A stretch of 64,000 bases of DNA from assembly GCA_037965595.1 (NCBI GenBank), contig CP150183.1:1922001-1986000 (forward strand). Direction: 5' to 3'. The position numbers and the translations under genes were made by a program. Source of the stretch: Alkalihalobacillus sp. FSL W8-0930. Its GTDB lineage: Bacteria; Bacillota; Bacilli; Bacillales; Bacillaceae_D. Shown in pieces: positions 44,021 through 52,613 of this stretch. How positions within the stretch are numbered: the first letter of the stretch is position 1; every line of letters starts with the position of its first letter. The notes under the pieces were generated by a model. It worked only from the letters and a program-made list of their open reading frames with translations. It had not been told where the DNA came from and made no database searches.

Positions 44021-44941
44021 TTAAGAGACGCCAAGCTCTTCGAGAGCCTGACGTCGTATCTCTTCTTTTTCTTCTTTGCTCAATCCAAAAATGTCCTCAT
44101 CCACTTCGGGACCAAGGACACAATGACAACTTATACGTTCTTTAGCACTCAGCCTAGTATCTCTAGGATGCTGAGCAAACTCACCGCTATCAGGAATCTC
44201 AAAATCCTCGTCTACTCCTACAACTGTTCCATCGAGGGCCATATGATTCTGTCTTGGCGTAATGCTTTTCACACCGCTATGCTTCCAACGCTTGCCTGTA
44301 ACTGCAGGAGATTGACTGAAACTCTCTTGATGAGCAACCGATGAGGCCGTTAGGACTTCTGTTATAGCTGTTTTCCTTGCCCTATCACGACTGAAATCAG
44401 GAAGCTCCGCAAGTTCAGACTCAATTTTGCCAATTCCATGACCCTCTTTTATTCCCTCTACAAAGATCTTTTCGACTGATTTCTGACTGGAGGTCTGCAT
44501 TAATTCTCCTAATTGTTCCGACCATTCCTCAATCCATGTGGTTGATCGGGAAGAAAGCACTTCAAACTGTATGTCTTGATCAATGGCATCCATAATTACA
44601 CCAGCGAACTCCTCTATAGTCATCTGAAGGAAACGAGAAGCCTCTTCTGCTAGTTCTGCAGCAAACAAATCTGCATCAAAAAATTCACTCTGCAGGTACG
44701 AGAGTATGGCTTGAAGCGTTTCCCCATCATCTTTAGCAACAAATGAGCTCAGTAAATCTAAATACCTTTTACGCTGCCTTCTCAGAAGACGCGCCACAGT
44801 GGTTTCGAAATCCTCAACTAATTCCTCAACCTTGTCCTTACCCGGGAAGACAGGCAGATCATCACCAAGCGATTGGTCATCCTCTGTCTCTTTACGAATA
44901 AATGAGTTAATGTTTTTTAGAAGCCTTATGACATTAGCCAT
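44021..44941 (-). CDS. Phage head morphogenesis protein (SPP1 gp7-like / MuF)
   Basis: 306 residues. The C-terminal half has the MuF-like core: RARKTAITEVLTASSVAHQE, then GKRWKHSGVKSITPRQNHMA, DEDFEIPDSGEFAQHPRDTR and the Cys/His ending ISCHCVLGPEVDEDIFGL. These proteins are ejected with DNA in some phages. The start at 44941 is preferred to one five codons upstream because of the GAGGATG site; it overlaps the portal end by eight bases. Confidence 0.87.
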   Translation of the reverse strand: MANVIRLLKNINSFIRKETEDDQSLGDDLPVFPGKDKVEELVEDFETTVARLLRRQRKRYLDLLSSFVAKDDGETLQAILSYLQSEFFDADLFAAELAEEASRFLQMTIEEFAGVIMDAIDQDIQFEVLSSRSTTWIEEWSEQLGELMQTSSQKSVEKIFVEGIKEGHGIGKIESELAELPDFSRDRARKTAITEVLTASSVAHQESFSQSPAVTGKRWKHSGVKSITPRQNHMALDGTVVGVDEDFEIPDSGEFAQHPRDTRLSAKERISCHCVLGPEVDEDIFGLSKEEKEEIRRQALEELGVS

Positions 44942-46469
44942 TTTTGACATCCTCAAGAAGGTCCCTTACATCCTTCAATATGGAGACCAACTCATTCTGC
45001 TGCTGAGATCCATTAGATTTTTGCAATGGCAGCAGACTTGGTGTGACAGACCCTTGACTATTCCTAGCCACCGGACGATTGTATAACTCCTCTGGAAACT
45101 CTTCTAATGTTTTTCCAAGCACTTTGCCTAAAATGTCTCTTAAGTCGTTCGGTGCAATTGCAAGTGCATTAACAAAAGGCATGAGCACCTTTGCAATTTC
45201 AAGCGGATCACGAAAATCAGGGCCTTTAAGCGTAATTTTTGCTAAATTTATCTCTATTGCAGGTAAAAAGAGTGTGTTCAATTTACCTGCAATAGCATTT
45301 CGCTCAGGTTGAAACACCTGTTCTTCAGTAATTTTCCGAGCGGTATCAGCTGTCGCTTTATTGTATTCATCTGCCTCACCGGTGTAGAGAGGAGGCAAGC
45401 GAAAGGATGAACGAAACTTGCTACGATGAGTTGCATCATATTCAAGAAATAAAGCATCTTTCTGTACCATCTCAGCCAGACTTTTTATCTCAACTTTCAC
45501 ATTTGATTTTTTGTCACCATCAGATTTCAGACTATCATCCTCTGTTACTCCATCAACTTCTAACAATAAAAACTTATGTGCGTTATCACTGCCTTGCAGA
45601 TCATTCATATAATCTTGAAGATTCTTATATGCCTCATCCGTTAACTGTCCATTTTCAACAAGGATTGCAGCAGGAATGTGTCGCCCGTTCTTAAAGTAAA
45701 GGTAATTTAATTCCTCTGCCTTACGAGCTCCATATGCACTTAATAGATGACCGATCCATCTCGGCACACCATAAGTGCCGCTTCCTATTTTAAAATGTAT
45801 AACTTCAGTTGCTCTGAACGTTTCAGGAGTGTTCTCATCAAATTCTCCAGTGCGCATATCCATCACTCGTTCATCGCCAAATTCTTTAAAATACACTGTT
45901 TTACCATTGATCATTTGAGCATATTTTCTAAATGTACGCCACCTTGTTACAGTAACCGGTTTGCCATTTTGCATAATCTGCGTCTGAACTTGAGTCCGAA
46001 TGGTTTTCTTACAGACTCTCGTATACTTAACATCCATATAGGCGACCTCTGCAGGTACATTCAATCCATCTCGAATCACTTCGAGAAATCCATTTCCGGT
46101 CTTTTCTCGATCTTCTAGCATGTATCCGTATTCTATTTCGGAGCTCTCATCTAAATTTTGATATTTGATGAACTCCTCAAGTCTCACCCACTCATCCTCA
46201 GCTTGTTTTTTCTTTTCGGATGAAACATCATCGGCGTTAAAGTCAAAAGTATATGCTGGTTGGAAACCAAATCCAACTATATTTGTCTTATACGCATCGA
46301 TGCACTGCTGCAGGATTGAAGAATACTCCGCTATATTCTTTAATTCTTTAAAACTGTAAGGTGGTTCAATGATGCCTAGATCGTATAGACCCTCGAATTC
46401 ATCCTCGTACATCTGCTTTGACGAACCACTGACCGTTGATTTAATTACTCTTGCACCAACTTTACTCAA
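44934..46469 (-). CDS. Portal protein (XkdE-like)
   Basis: 511 residues, portal family (SPP1 gp6 / PBSX type). Visible marks: ELKNIAEYSSILQQCIDAYK, IVGFGFQPAYTFDF, FGDERVMDMRTGEFDENTPE, VIHFKIGSGTYGVPRWIGHL and the C-terminal tunnel-loop segment (PLYTGEADEYNKATADTARK). It forms the dodecameric ring used for DNA entry. Starts 6 bases after the large terminase stop. Confidence 0.94.
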   Translation of the reverse strand: MSKVGARVIKSTVSGSSKQMYEDEFEGLYDLGIIEPPYSFKELKNIAEYSSILQQCIDAYKTNIVGFGFQPAYTFDFNADDVSSEKKKQAEDEWVRLEEFIKYQNLDESSEIEYGYMLEDREKTGNGFLEVIRDGLNVPAEVAYMDVKYTRVCKKTIRTQVQTQIMQNGKPVTVTRWRTFRKYAQMINGKTVYFKEFGDERVMDMRTGEFDENTPETFRATEVIHFKIGSGTYGVPRWIGHLLSAYGARKAEELNYLYFKNGRHIPAAILVENGQLTDEAYKNLQDYMNDLQGSDNAHKFLLLEVDGVTEDDSLKSDGDKKSNVKVEIKSLAEMVQKDALFLEYDATHRSKFRSSFRLPPLYTGEADEYNKATADTARKITEEQVFQPERNAIAGKLNTLFLPAIEINLAKITLKGPDFRDPLEIAKVLMPFVNALAIAPNDLRDILGKVLGKTLEEFPEELYNRPVARNSQGSVTPSLLPLQKSNGSQQQNELVSILKDVRDLLEDVKNG

Positions 46470-46475
46470 TGGGCT

Positions 46476-48053
46476 TTACCTCCTCTCTCTACGTCCGGAA
46501 GGACGTGGTCTGCTAGGTCTGCCTTTCGGTTTATCCTGAACCTTGATTCTGCGCTGCAGTACTTCTGCAATGCCTGTTGTAGTATCCGGTGCATCATCAT
46601 GATTGTTTTTACCATGACGTTGATATTCATTCATCGCTTTGTAATACTCCGGCCAACGGTTCTTCCAGTCAGACGGGAACAGCACACGTTGCATTACATA
46701 AGTTGCGTTACTCAAGATACGAGCTTGTTTGTTCTTGCTTTGGTGGAATGAGTGAAAGATTGTTGGAGATATCAAATACCTCTCTTTAGTGATTCGATTC
46801 ACACTACGAACAAATCCAGCTCCACCACTGTTCGATTCCATGTAAGCATTATTTACTCTGTGTTCATACAGCTGATCTGCTGTCTCTTCCTCTGTTACCT
46901 CCATGCCCTCTTGTGTATATAGGACATCGACAACGTAGGCGTAACCTTGGTATTCCTGCGCCACAATTGAGCACAGATAATCGTCCCCGCCATCAGCTGT
47001 ATCGGTGTAATTAAATACTTGCTCAGCAAGACTGCTGCCATCTTCTGCAGCAGGAAGTCGATCGTAGGTTTTAAAGCTGGTGTACAGCTTCCCTTTTTGA
47101 TCAAGCGGACATTGATGGTAGTTAGCCCAAAATACAGCCTCGTCCATTTCTTTTTTAAAATACTCGTATCTGTGCTTAGAGAGAAGGTCTTCACAAAGCA
47201 TCTCTCCGCTCTTACTCTGTACCTCAATACGCAGCACAAACCATTCGTTCCGACCGTTACCATCAAGGATACGACCGCAAATGTCTTTCTTAGCCCACCT
47301 CGTCATATTGACGATCTCGATTGGTCGTCCTCCATCTTCCTCTAAACGAGATAAGAAGGTACCCGTATACCAACGCCACTGCTTATCTAATTCACGCTCG
47401 TTGTAGGCTTCCTCGGCATTCTTAACTGGATCATCAACAATAAGGATGTTTCCACCTTTACCTGTCACCGATCCACCGAGACCAGCTCCCTTATACGAGA
47501 AATGCGAGCCTTCAAGGGACCACTGTCGGTAAGATGAATCTCCTCGTTTAATCTTGGTATCCGGAAAGATATCGGAGTACACAATTTCAGCTGCAGAATT
47601 CTTCTCTTCTGCTATACCATCACGTGTATATCTAGAAAAATCAGTTGCCATATCTTCATTGTAAGAAGCTGTGATAATTTTGTTCGAACGATCTCGACCG
47701 AACGACCACTCACAAAACAAAATAAGCGTCCGGGACTTCCCGTGACGCGGTGGCATATTGATTATTAACTTGGTAAAGGGTTCATCGCTATCGGGAATTG
47801 CGCCCCAATCAAACTCATGCATGAACCACTTCGGTGCTATATCAGCCGCTAACGAATAAAAGTAAGCCTTAGTTAGCTTTCTATCATATAAGGCCTGCAG
47901 CGTCTCAGAATAAAGTCGCAGATACCAACGCTCATCCTTATAAAAGTCAGGAGCTCTCGTCTTGCAATACTCCCAAAAGCTCTCTTTCGAATTGAGGACA
48001 CGACGCTCCAGTACACGCCGAAGCTTTTCCTCATAAAGAGCTCTAACCCTCAT
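46476..48053 (-). CDS. Terminase large subunit
   Basis: 525 residues. ATPase motifs: Walker A in NMPPRHGKSRTLILF (about residue 97), Walker B in NILIVDDPVKNAEEAYNER (about 200). The RNase H-like nuclease domain begins at YTDTADGGDDYLCSIVAQEY. An Arg-rich tail (RPSRPRPSGRRERR) ends the protein. It packages DNA and cuts it at the portal. The start overlaps the small-subunit stop by 11 bases. Confidence 0.95.
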   Translation of the reverse strand: MRVRALYEEKLRRVLERRVLNSKESFWEYCKTRAPDFYKDERWYLRLYSETLQALYDRKLTKAYFYSLAADIAPKWFMHEFDWGAIPDSDEPFTKLIINMPPRHGKSRTLILFCEWSFGRDRSNKIITASYNEDMATDFSRYTRDGIAEEKNSAAEIVYSDIFPDTKIKRGDSSYRQWSLEGSHFSYKGAGLGGSVTGKGGNILIVDDPVKNAEEAYNERELDKQWRWYTGTFLSRLEEDGGRPIEIVNMTRWAKKDICGRILDGNGRNEWFVLRIEVQSKSGEMLCEDLLSKHRYEYFKKEMDEAVFWANYHQCPLDQKGKLYTSFKTYDRLPAAEDGSSLAEQVFNYTDTADGGDDYLCSIVAQEYQGYAYVVDVLYTQEGMEVTEEETADQLYEHRVNNAYMESNSGGAGFVRSVNRITKERYLISPTIFHSFHQSKNKQARILSNATYVMQRVLFPSDWKNRWPEYYKAMNEYQRHGKNNHDDAPDTTTGIAEVLQRRIKVQDKPKGRPSRPRPSGRRERR

Positions 48054-48630
48054 AACTCTTCAACGCCTTCTCAAGGTCCTCATCACTTAGACCACTAAAA
48101 TCGTAATTATGTGTGGTCACGCTGCCTTTGATCTCAACGTGATCAGTCGCTTTATATCCTGCGCGATCAAGGATATCCTGCAGCAAGTGGGAACGAAGTT
48201 CCTGAGCCTTGAGCCAATTGTGCTGCTTCAATCGATAAGGGAACCATTCCTGCATCTCGGCGGTGGCAGTTTTCATTGCCTGAATAGGATTTCGATACTC
48301 TTCAGGAGCTGCCTCGAGATGAGTCATCTTTTTATTTAAACGATCTAGTTCAGCAGCTGCTTCCTGATCACGGTGCAAGAGCTCCTCTACATCACGTAGT
48401 TGCTCCCAAAGCATCGCGTACGCTTTATTTGCATCTTCGGCCATACGCTCACGGAGGCGGGACATCTCGAAGTCAATTTTTTTCTTTACGTCAACATTTG
48501 TCAACAGTCGTTGCCCTTGTGATCGTGCTGTTTTTTGGCTATACCCAGCTGCTATTGCTGATTTTGTCGCATTAAAGCATTGGAGGTATTCTTTTATGAA
48601 CAACTCCTGCTTTGTATTTAATTCTTTCAT
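48043..48630 (-). CDS. Terminase small subunit
   Basis: 195 residues. The N-terminal DNA-binding domain is standard: LNTKQELFIKEYLQCFNATK, then AIAAGYSQKTARSQGQRLL. A central coiled coil (AAAELDRLNKKMTHLEAAPE) and a C-terminal region with DILDRAGYKATDHVEIKGSV follow. It recognises the packaging site and directs the large subunit. A pac site could lie within or beside this gene, but I cannot point to it. Confidence 0.93.
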   Translation of the reverse strand: MKELNTKQELFIKEYLQCFNATKSAIAAGYSQKTARSQGQRLLTNVDVKKKIDFEMSRLRERMAEDANKAYAMLWEQLRDVEELLHRDQEAAAELDRLNKKMTHLEAAPEEYRNPIQAMKTATAEMQEWFPYRLKQHNWLKAQELRSHLLQDILDRAGYKATDHVEIKGSVTTHNYDFSGLSDEDLEKALKSYEG

Positions 48631-48675
48631 GTCACATACACCCGCCTCCTTAATATAATCCGCTAGAGAAATCAG

Positions 48676-48709
48676 AACAAAGAGCCACCCATTTGGATGA
48701 CTCTTTGTT
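48676..48709 (-). terminator. Hairpin between the YfbU gene and terminase genes
   Basis: AACAAAGAG/CTCTTTGTT arms with an interior near-palindrome. The T tract on the minus strand is short, so termination may be partial and it could be a processing site. Confidence 0.5.
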
Positions 48710-48715
48710 TGTGCA

Positions 48716-49228
48716 TTAAGCTCTTTCTATTTCTTTAATATCGTCTTCAGATAGATTCCCAAATTTATTACGAGCTAATTTCCCCCTGTAAACTTCTAGC
48801 ATGTTTTTATAAGTCTCTAACATCGGGAAATGACTATTAAAAGAGTTCTCATTCTCCAAATTTTCCTCTATTTCTTTGAACCTACTTAGATCCCTAACAT
48901 AGTAATCCGCGTAAATTAACATATCGTTTTCAGAAGCCTCGTTTCCATCAAAACCAGAAAACTTGACATCACTCTTTCCATTGTTCAATTTCTGGGATGA
49001 GAAAATTAAGTTTCTATACATATTTAAGATCTCAATTACTAAATCACATCTTTCCAAGGACATTTCCTCATGTAAGCTTGCATTCGGTGGTTCTGCATAA
49101 TGCCTTGAATAACCCATTTCTAAAGCCTCTCTATAACGCGCCAAATCACCAGCGTTAGAAGGATCTAGCTTCTCCAAAATTAGATATTGATTTATTAATA
49201 TTAACCTTTCCTGCTTGTTTAATTTCAT
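48716..49228 (-). CDS. YfbU family protein
   Basis: 170 residues. The YfbU pattern is clear: KLNKQERLILINQYLILEKL, DPSNAGDLARYREALEMGYS, then LVIEILNMYRNLIFS, VKFSGFDGNEASENDMLIYA and a closing HFPMLETYKNMLEVYRGKLA. The domain is all-helical, and its role is not established. The ATG at 49228 has a GGAGGTG site. It lies between the Xpf-like activator and the terminase genes, where PBSX has nothing equivalent, so it looks like an added gene with its own terminator-like hairpin. Confidence 0.85.
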   Translation of the reverse strand: MKLNKQERLILINQYLILEKLDPSNAGDLARYREALEMGYSRHYAEPPNASLHEEMSLERCDLVIEILNMYRNLIFSSQKLNNGKSDVKFSGFDGNEASENDMLIYADYYVRDLSRFKEIEENLENENSFNSHFPMLETYKNMLEVYRGKLARNKFGNLSEDDIKEIERA

Positions 49229-49357
49229 AAATAACACCTCCGCTCCCTTTATTCGACAGCAAAATACGTTATCCTGCTTTTATAAGTTCCAAATATATTA
49301 ATATTGAGACATTTAATCTCGAATTGTACTCTTACCTATAGCGGGCAACCGTACCAC

Positions 49358-49397
49358 AAGAAAGCAGCCTTTTATACCGCGAAGGCAAAAAGGCTGC
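49358..49397 (-). terminator. Terminator of the Xpf-like / early transcript
   Basis: GCAGCCTTTT/AAAAGGCTGC with a 14-base loop overlaps the end of the sigma-like gene, and TTTCTTG follows on the minus strand. It separates early from late transcription. Confidence 0.65.
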
Positions 49398-49671
49398 ATG
49401 AAGTCTGTTCTTTTATTTTCTTTTTTGACCGCTCTAACTGGTTTTGAACCGACGTTTTTTTCACGTTCCTGTACTGAGCAATCTGCTCCATAGATAATTG
49501 CTGCACGTGATACATGAGAAATACATCTTTTTCGATCTCGGTTAATACTGACAAGGCATCCTCTATACGCAGCTTGTCCCCTTCAGATAACTCCTGAACT
49601 GGTTCTTCCTCCAACGGCTCAACCGTTCTTGCATAGTTCTCAAGAATGCTAGGATCCATATGATACGTCAA
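49372..49671 (-). CDS. Sigma-70 region-4-like late activator, Xpf/ArpU type (start uncertain)
   Basis: 99 residues from a TTG at 49671. The C-terminal half is a sigma region 4 helix-turn-helix: LSEGDKLRIEDALSVLTEIE, then KDVFLMYHVQQLSMEQIAQY, then VKKTSVQNQLERSKKKIKEQ. This is the type of Xpf, which turns on PBSX late genes. The frame stays open upstream with good coding character (NWRTLKDYGRRPGAKRDIDR) to about 49758 but has no ATG, GTG or TTG there. A CTG at 49734 lies just 3 bases after GGAGG. So the true start is unresolved. Confidence 0.75.
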   Translation of the reverse strand: MTYHMDPSILENYARTVEPLEEEPVQELSEGDKLRIEDALSVLTEIEKDVFLMYHVQQLSMEQIAQYRNVKKTSVQNQLERSKKKIKEQTSCSLFAFAV

Positions 49672-49760
49672 TTCGTAAACCGATCTTCTATCAATGTCCC
49701 TCTTGGCCCCCGGCCTGCGTCCGTAATCTTTCAGTGTCCTCCAGTTGGCTGGTAGAACAT

Positions 49761-50507
49761 TTATTCAATTATGATGTATTCTTTAATAACATCGAGCATA
49801 TAATCAGCGGTCTTTGGGGTATAATTTGGAGATTGGCAAAATACAACGAAATCTGGCTTATCTTCTGCGCAGTAATCATCCCCTTCAGTATATTTAAAAG
49901 GTATTAATGGATCTTTTGTAGTGGGTAAGAGTGCTTCTGCTCGATCAATTATCTCCATAGAAGAATACTCTTTACCATAATGTTTGAATTCAAAAAAACC
50001 AGTATGTTCATTTAAATCTTTCGCATAGAGTACAAAGAAGTCTTCAAAATTAAAGTCAGGAGGGGTAATGAAATCAACTTCAGAGACCCATCCTAGTGCC
50101 AATAAGTAAGCGACGTAATTTGAGTATTTAACTTCAGAAAGTTTAAGATTATTTATTCTCTCTGCAATAGGATATTTAGTAAGATCTTGTGATATGTATA
50201 CCCAACCAGAGTCGCCTAACCCTAAATCTGAATGACCATCAATATGAGTTAACCGAAATGGCTTAGCTAACTGACCCAGTTCTATTTTTTCTTTAAAGAG
50301 ATGAAAGGCTTCGTCATGATGTTTAATTATTTTCCCTCGCGTAGGTTTCTCCTTTGATAAAAGACAATTCTCTTCGAGGAAATTTCTAAAATCTTTTTCT
50401 TCCCAAGGAGGATAATACTCATCATCAACCCTTTTTTCACCCGCTGGAATTGAATAAGGTATCTCTTTCAAAAAGAAATCCATATCAATGTCTAATACAT
50501 TCCTCAA
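49761..50507 (-). CDS. UPF0489 family protein
   Basis: 248 residues. The UPF0489 marks are VLDIDMDFFLKEIPYS at the N-terminus, HHDEAF, and RLTHIDGHSDLGLGDSGWVY, an arginase-like metal-binding pattern with His/Asp clusters. The middle has YSNYVAYLLALGWVSEVDFI and a late DFVVFCQSPNYTPKTADYML. The D-x-D-x-F, H-H-D-E and H-x-D-x-H-x-D residues would bind metal ions, suggesting hydrolase activity. No function is known. It overlaps the XtrA-like gene start by four bases. Its presence in a phage is unusual. Confidence 0.8.
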   Translation of the reverse strand: MRNVLDIDMDFFLKEIPYSIPAGEKRVDDEYYPPWEEKDFRNFLEENCLLSKEKPTRGKIIKHHDEAFHLFKEKIELGQLAKPFRLTHIDGHSDLGLGDSGWVYISQDLTKYPIAERINNLKLSEVKYSNYVAYLLALGWVSEVDFITPPDFNFEDFFVLYAKDLNEHTGFFEFKHYGKEYSSMEIIDRAEALLPTTKDPLIPFKYTEGDDYCAEDKPDFVVFCQSPNYTPKTADYMLDVIKEYIIIE

Positions 50508-50704
50508 AACTCCTCACCCTCATCCCATCTAACACGCTTCACCTTGCCCTGGTGTGTAACCACTGTTGTATCCCCGTGAGGGGGGAGCTCAGTCATCCGA
50601 ACTCTCCCGCCAGAGACAACGATAATGCAAGGCTTGTCTAGTTCTAAAGTATTTAATTCTATTTTACCAGATTGTAAATTTATCTCAACCTCTTTTAACC
50701 GCAT
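50504..50704 (-). CDS. XtrA-like protein
   Basis: 66 residues. The stretch RVRMTELPPHGDTTVVTHQG followed by KVKRVRWDEGEEF is the XtrA/YqaO signature, found at the end of early operons in PBSX and skin. GGAGGGACGTAC site upstream. ATGA overlap with the UPF0489 gene, so they are co-translated. Function unknown. Confidence 0.85.
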   Translation of the reverse strand: MRLKEVEINLQSGKIELNTLELDKPCIIVVSGGRVRMTELPPHGDTTVVTHQGKVKRVRWDEGEEF

Positions 50705-50731
50705 GTACGTCCCTCCATCTTAATCTAGTTG

Positions 50732-51484
50732 TCATCCGTACTGCAGCTCCTGTTCAATTAATGCAATCTTACCTCTGCGCTCTAAAATACGATGGATGAA
50801 AAGTCTGCCAGATTGCGTCCATTGAGTATTCATAACGACCTCGTCACGACCATCTGAGCGCTGTATGTCAACAGTCCTAGACTTTGTATATCCTTTGTTA
50901 TGGTATTTAGCATAAAGCAGCCATTGGCCCTTCTGTTTAAATTGAATACGCTCTTCTTTGAGTATTCTGTTCAGCTGCATAGCCGACATGCCATAATCCT
51001 TGGCTATCTGCGTTGTTGTAACAGTGGCTTTGGACTTGAGGATGTCATCAACATAATTAGCCTTTTCCTCATAGAGTGCTGCCCTCTGTTCAATCTCTCG
51101 CTTTTCCTCTTGTTCCTGGATCCAGCGCTTTGCTCTTTCAATAGGATCCTCAATCATATAGGACCCAACATTTGCTTGTTGCAGCTGGCCACGCATTCTA
51201 TTAAACTCAGCAATGTATCTTTCTTTAAATGCAGCTGCCGCACTCCCGGTATATCCGAATACTAGGAAGGAGAACCCATCTTGCGTGATGAGGTATCTCT
51301 TATACGTGCGGCCTCTTTCATTTTCATAAGTTGACTCTCCAAAATTGGCGAGTGAGAATCCGGGACTGCATTCAAGGTTACGAATATCCCTCATAACCTT
51401 GTCATGCGATTTACCAAATGACTCTGCTATGGTCAAGCTGTCCGTAACCACTCGATTGCTTTCAATAAACACTAACTGAGTCAT
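50732..51484 (-). CDS. Rha-family phage regulatory protein with KilA-C antirepressor domain
   Basis: 250 residues. Rha domain: VVTDSLTIAESFGKSHDKVM, ENERGRTYKRYLITQDGFSF and FKERYIAEFNRMRGQL. A helical linker leads to a C-terminal phage antirepressor KilAC domain (TTTQIAKDYGMSAMQLNRIL, then EERIQFKQKGQWLLYAKYHN). Such proteins interfere with lysogeny control or IHF-related functions. The ATG has a GAGGAGGAATTG site. Two small plus-strand genes lie to its right, so it starts a new transcript. Confidence 0.9.
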   Translation of the reverse strand: MTQLVFIESNRVVTDSLTIAESFGKSHDKVMRDIRNLECSPGFSLANFGESTYENERGRTYKRYLITQDGFSFLVFGYTGSAAAAFKERYIAEFNRMRGQLQQANVGSYMIEDPIERAKRWIQEQEEKREIEQRAALYEEKANYVDDILKSKATVTTTQIAKDYGMSAMQLNRILKEERIQFKQKGQWLLYAKYHNKGYTKSRTVDIQRSDGRDEVVMNTQWTQSGRLFIHRILERRGKIALIEQELQYG

Positions 51485-51576
51485 CTCAATTCCTCCTCTT
51501 TGTTTAGTACAACCTCCAATGTTTTATAAGCACCTCGCAGGGTAGAGAGTTCTAACAATAAACTGGAGGGTTAATC

Positions 51577-51756
51577 ATGTATCGATTCGGTAAATGGGTA
51601 GACAACACGATACTTGCTTTAATAACCGCTGCTGTATTTGTTATAATGCCGTTAATCACGAACAGAGATATCAATTGGTACAGCGTAATTGGTGTGTTTA
51701 TAGCAACAATAATTGTGTGGGTATTTATTGCGCCCAAGATGTATAGCAGACGATAA
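51577..51756 (+). CDS. Small two-helix membrane protein on the phage plus strand
   Basis: 59 residues starting MYRFGKWVDNTILALITAAV, with helices at about 10-26 and 36-52 and a basic end (KMYSRR). A TGGAGGG site precedes the ATG. On the minus strand the same bases are open too, but without a ribosome site, so the plus-strand reading is the gene. A -35/-10-like pair (TTGTTT and TATAAG) lies in the upstream gap. Function unknown. Confidence 0.65.
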   Translation: MYRFGKWVDNTILALITAAVFVIMPLITNRDINWYSVIGVFIATIIVWVFIAPKMYSRR

Positions 51757-51786
51757 TTTTACACTAAGGTGTAAGTCGGTTAAATA

Positions 51787-51942
51787 TTAGATATAAACGA
51801 TTATCCATATATGTCCACATTTATTGCATTTAGCGTGAAGTTTATCGTTATCCCCTTCAATTGAGCCATCATCTTGATCAATAAGCCTTGGTAAGGTTCC
51901 AACATCTGTGACATTACATTTGTCACAAGTATCTGCATCTAT
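51787..51942 (-). CDS. Zinc-ribbon mini-protein, apparent AUA start
   Basis: 51 codons encoding DADTCDKCNVTDVGTLPRLI, then a Asp/Gly loop and KLHAKCNKCGHIWIIVYI, two C-x2-C knuckles that would hold one zinc. AGGAGAGG lies 6 bases upstream of an ATA codon at 51942. The frame is closed by a stop three codons earlier and has no ATG, GTG or TTG. It lies between two plus-strand genes. The zinc ribbon leaves little doubt that it is a gene, but the start is unusual. Confidence 0.55.
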   Translation of the reverse strand: MDADTCDKCNVTDVGTLPRLIDQDDGSIEGDNDKLHAKCNKCGHIWIIVYI

Positions 51943-52018
51943 CGTCTACCTCTCCTATAAAAATCATTTTTTTGAAACTTGATCCGATTTAATCCGTATC
52001 ACTTATTGAGGTGAAAAT

Positions 52019-52195
52019 ATGAAAATGAACACATATTACATAATCGCTATAATTATGCTTATAATCGGTGCACTAAATTATTTTATGGGTTCAAGTCCCG
52101 GTCTCTTTTGGATCTACCTAGCATTACCTGCTACCTTCTTCTTGCTCGGTGCTGATGAAGAAGAAAAAAAGAAAAAGAAGGAGGAGGAGGGCTAA
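52019..52195 (+). CDS. Small two-helix membrane protein, paralogue of the chromosomal 13482 gene
   Basis: 58 residues: KMNTYYIIAIIMLIIGALNY, a short loop (FMGSSPGLFW), a second helix (IYLALPATFFLLG) and a charged tail (ADEEEKKKKKEEEG). A GAGGTG site precedes the ATG. It aligns without gaps, apart from one Lys, with the chromosomal protein at 13482-13652. The 30 bases before both starts also match. A plus-strand cargo gene of the phage. Confidence 0.7.
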   Translation: MKMNTYYIIAIIMLIIGALNYFMGSSPGLFWIYLALPATFFLLGADEEEKKKKKEEEG

Positions 52196-52207
52196 TACAT
52201 TGCCCTC

Positions 52208-52600
52208 CTATACAGTCGTAGTCAACTGGCGTAAAAAGCCAACTTCTCTGGCCAGTACTATAATCTCGTCCATTTCGTGATCTGCATAACCCCATCCAGA
52301 AGCGAGAAGACCTCCGTAACCGTGTTTACCGTTCGTATGACCCCCGAGTAATATAAAGTCTTTGAAATCATGAACTAAGGCCCATAAAGTCCCTCCGCCC
52401 TGAAAGTTATAATCTCTTCGCAAATCATAAGGGTTCACATTAGTACCATCTGCATTTCTGAAATGAAGCCTTTTACGTTGACCACCTACTAAAATGAAAT
52501 GAGCTACGTTGCCCTTCTTGTCTGAGAAGAACCCTCTGCCTCGTTCTCCAATGGCTTTAATAATTTTATTGATTGCTTCTAACCGTTGTTGCTTGTCCAT
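52208..52600 (-). CDS. Phage protein, unknown function
   Basis: 130 residues: a helical start (QQRLEAINKIIKAIGERGRG), a beta core (GNVAHFILVGGQRKRLHFRN) and Gly-rich loops (DYNFQGGGTLWALVHDFKDF, LLGGHTNGKHGYGG). I do not recognise it. The ATG at 52600 has a GAGGAGG site. It is the last of the early small-gene group on this strand, and ends 12 bases from the convergent plus-strand membrane gene. Confidence 0.7.
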   Translation of the reverse strand: MDKQQRLEAINKIIKAIGERGRGFFSDKKGNVAHFILVGGQRKRLHFRNADGTNVNPYDLRRDYNFQGGGTLWALVHDFKDFILLGGHTNGKHGYGGLLASGWGYADHEMDEIIVLAREVGFLRQLTTTV

Positions 52601-52613
52601 CCATGTATCCTCC

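Noticed and set aside
51552-51737. Minus-strand open frame of 61 codons
   Set aside because: It has no ribosome site and reads as the antisense of the plus-strand two-helix membrane gene at 51577-51756, which has a good site.
51781-52018. Long non-coding gap
   Set aside because: Translation on the minus strand gave a convincing zinc-ribbon gene, so it was entered as a CDS.
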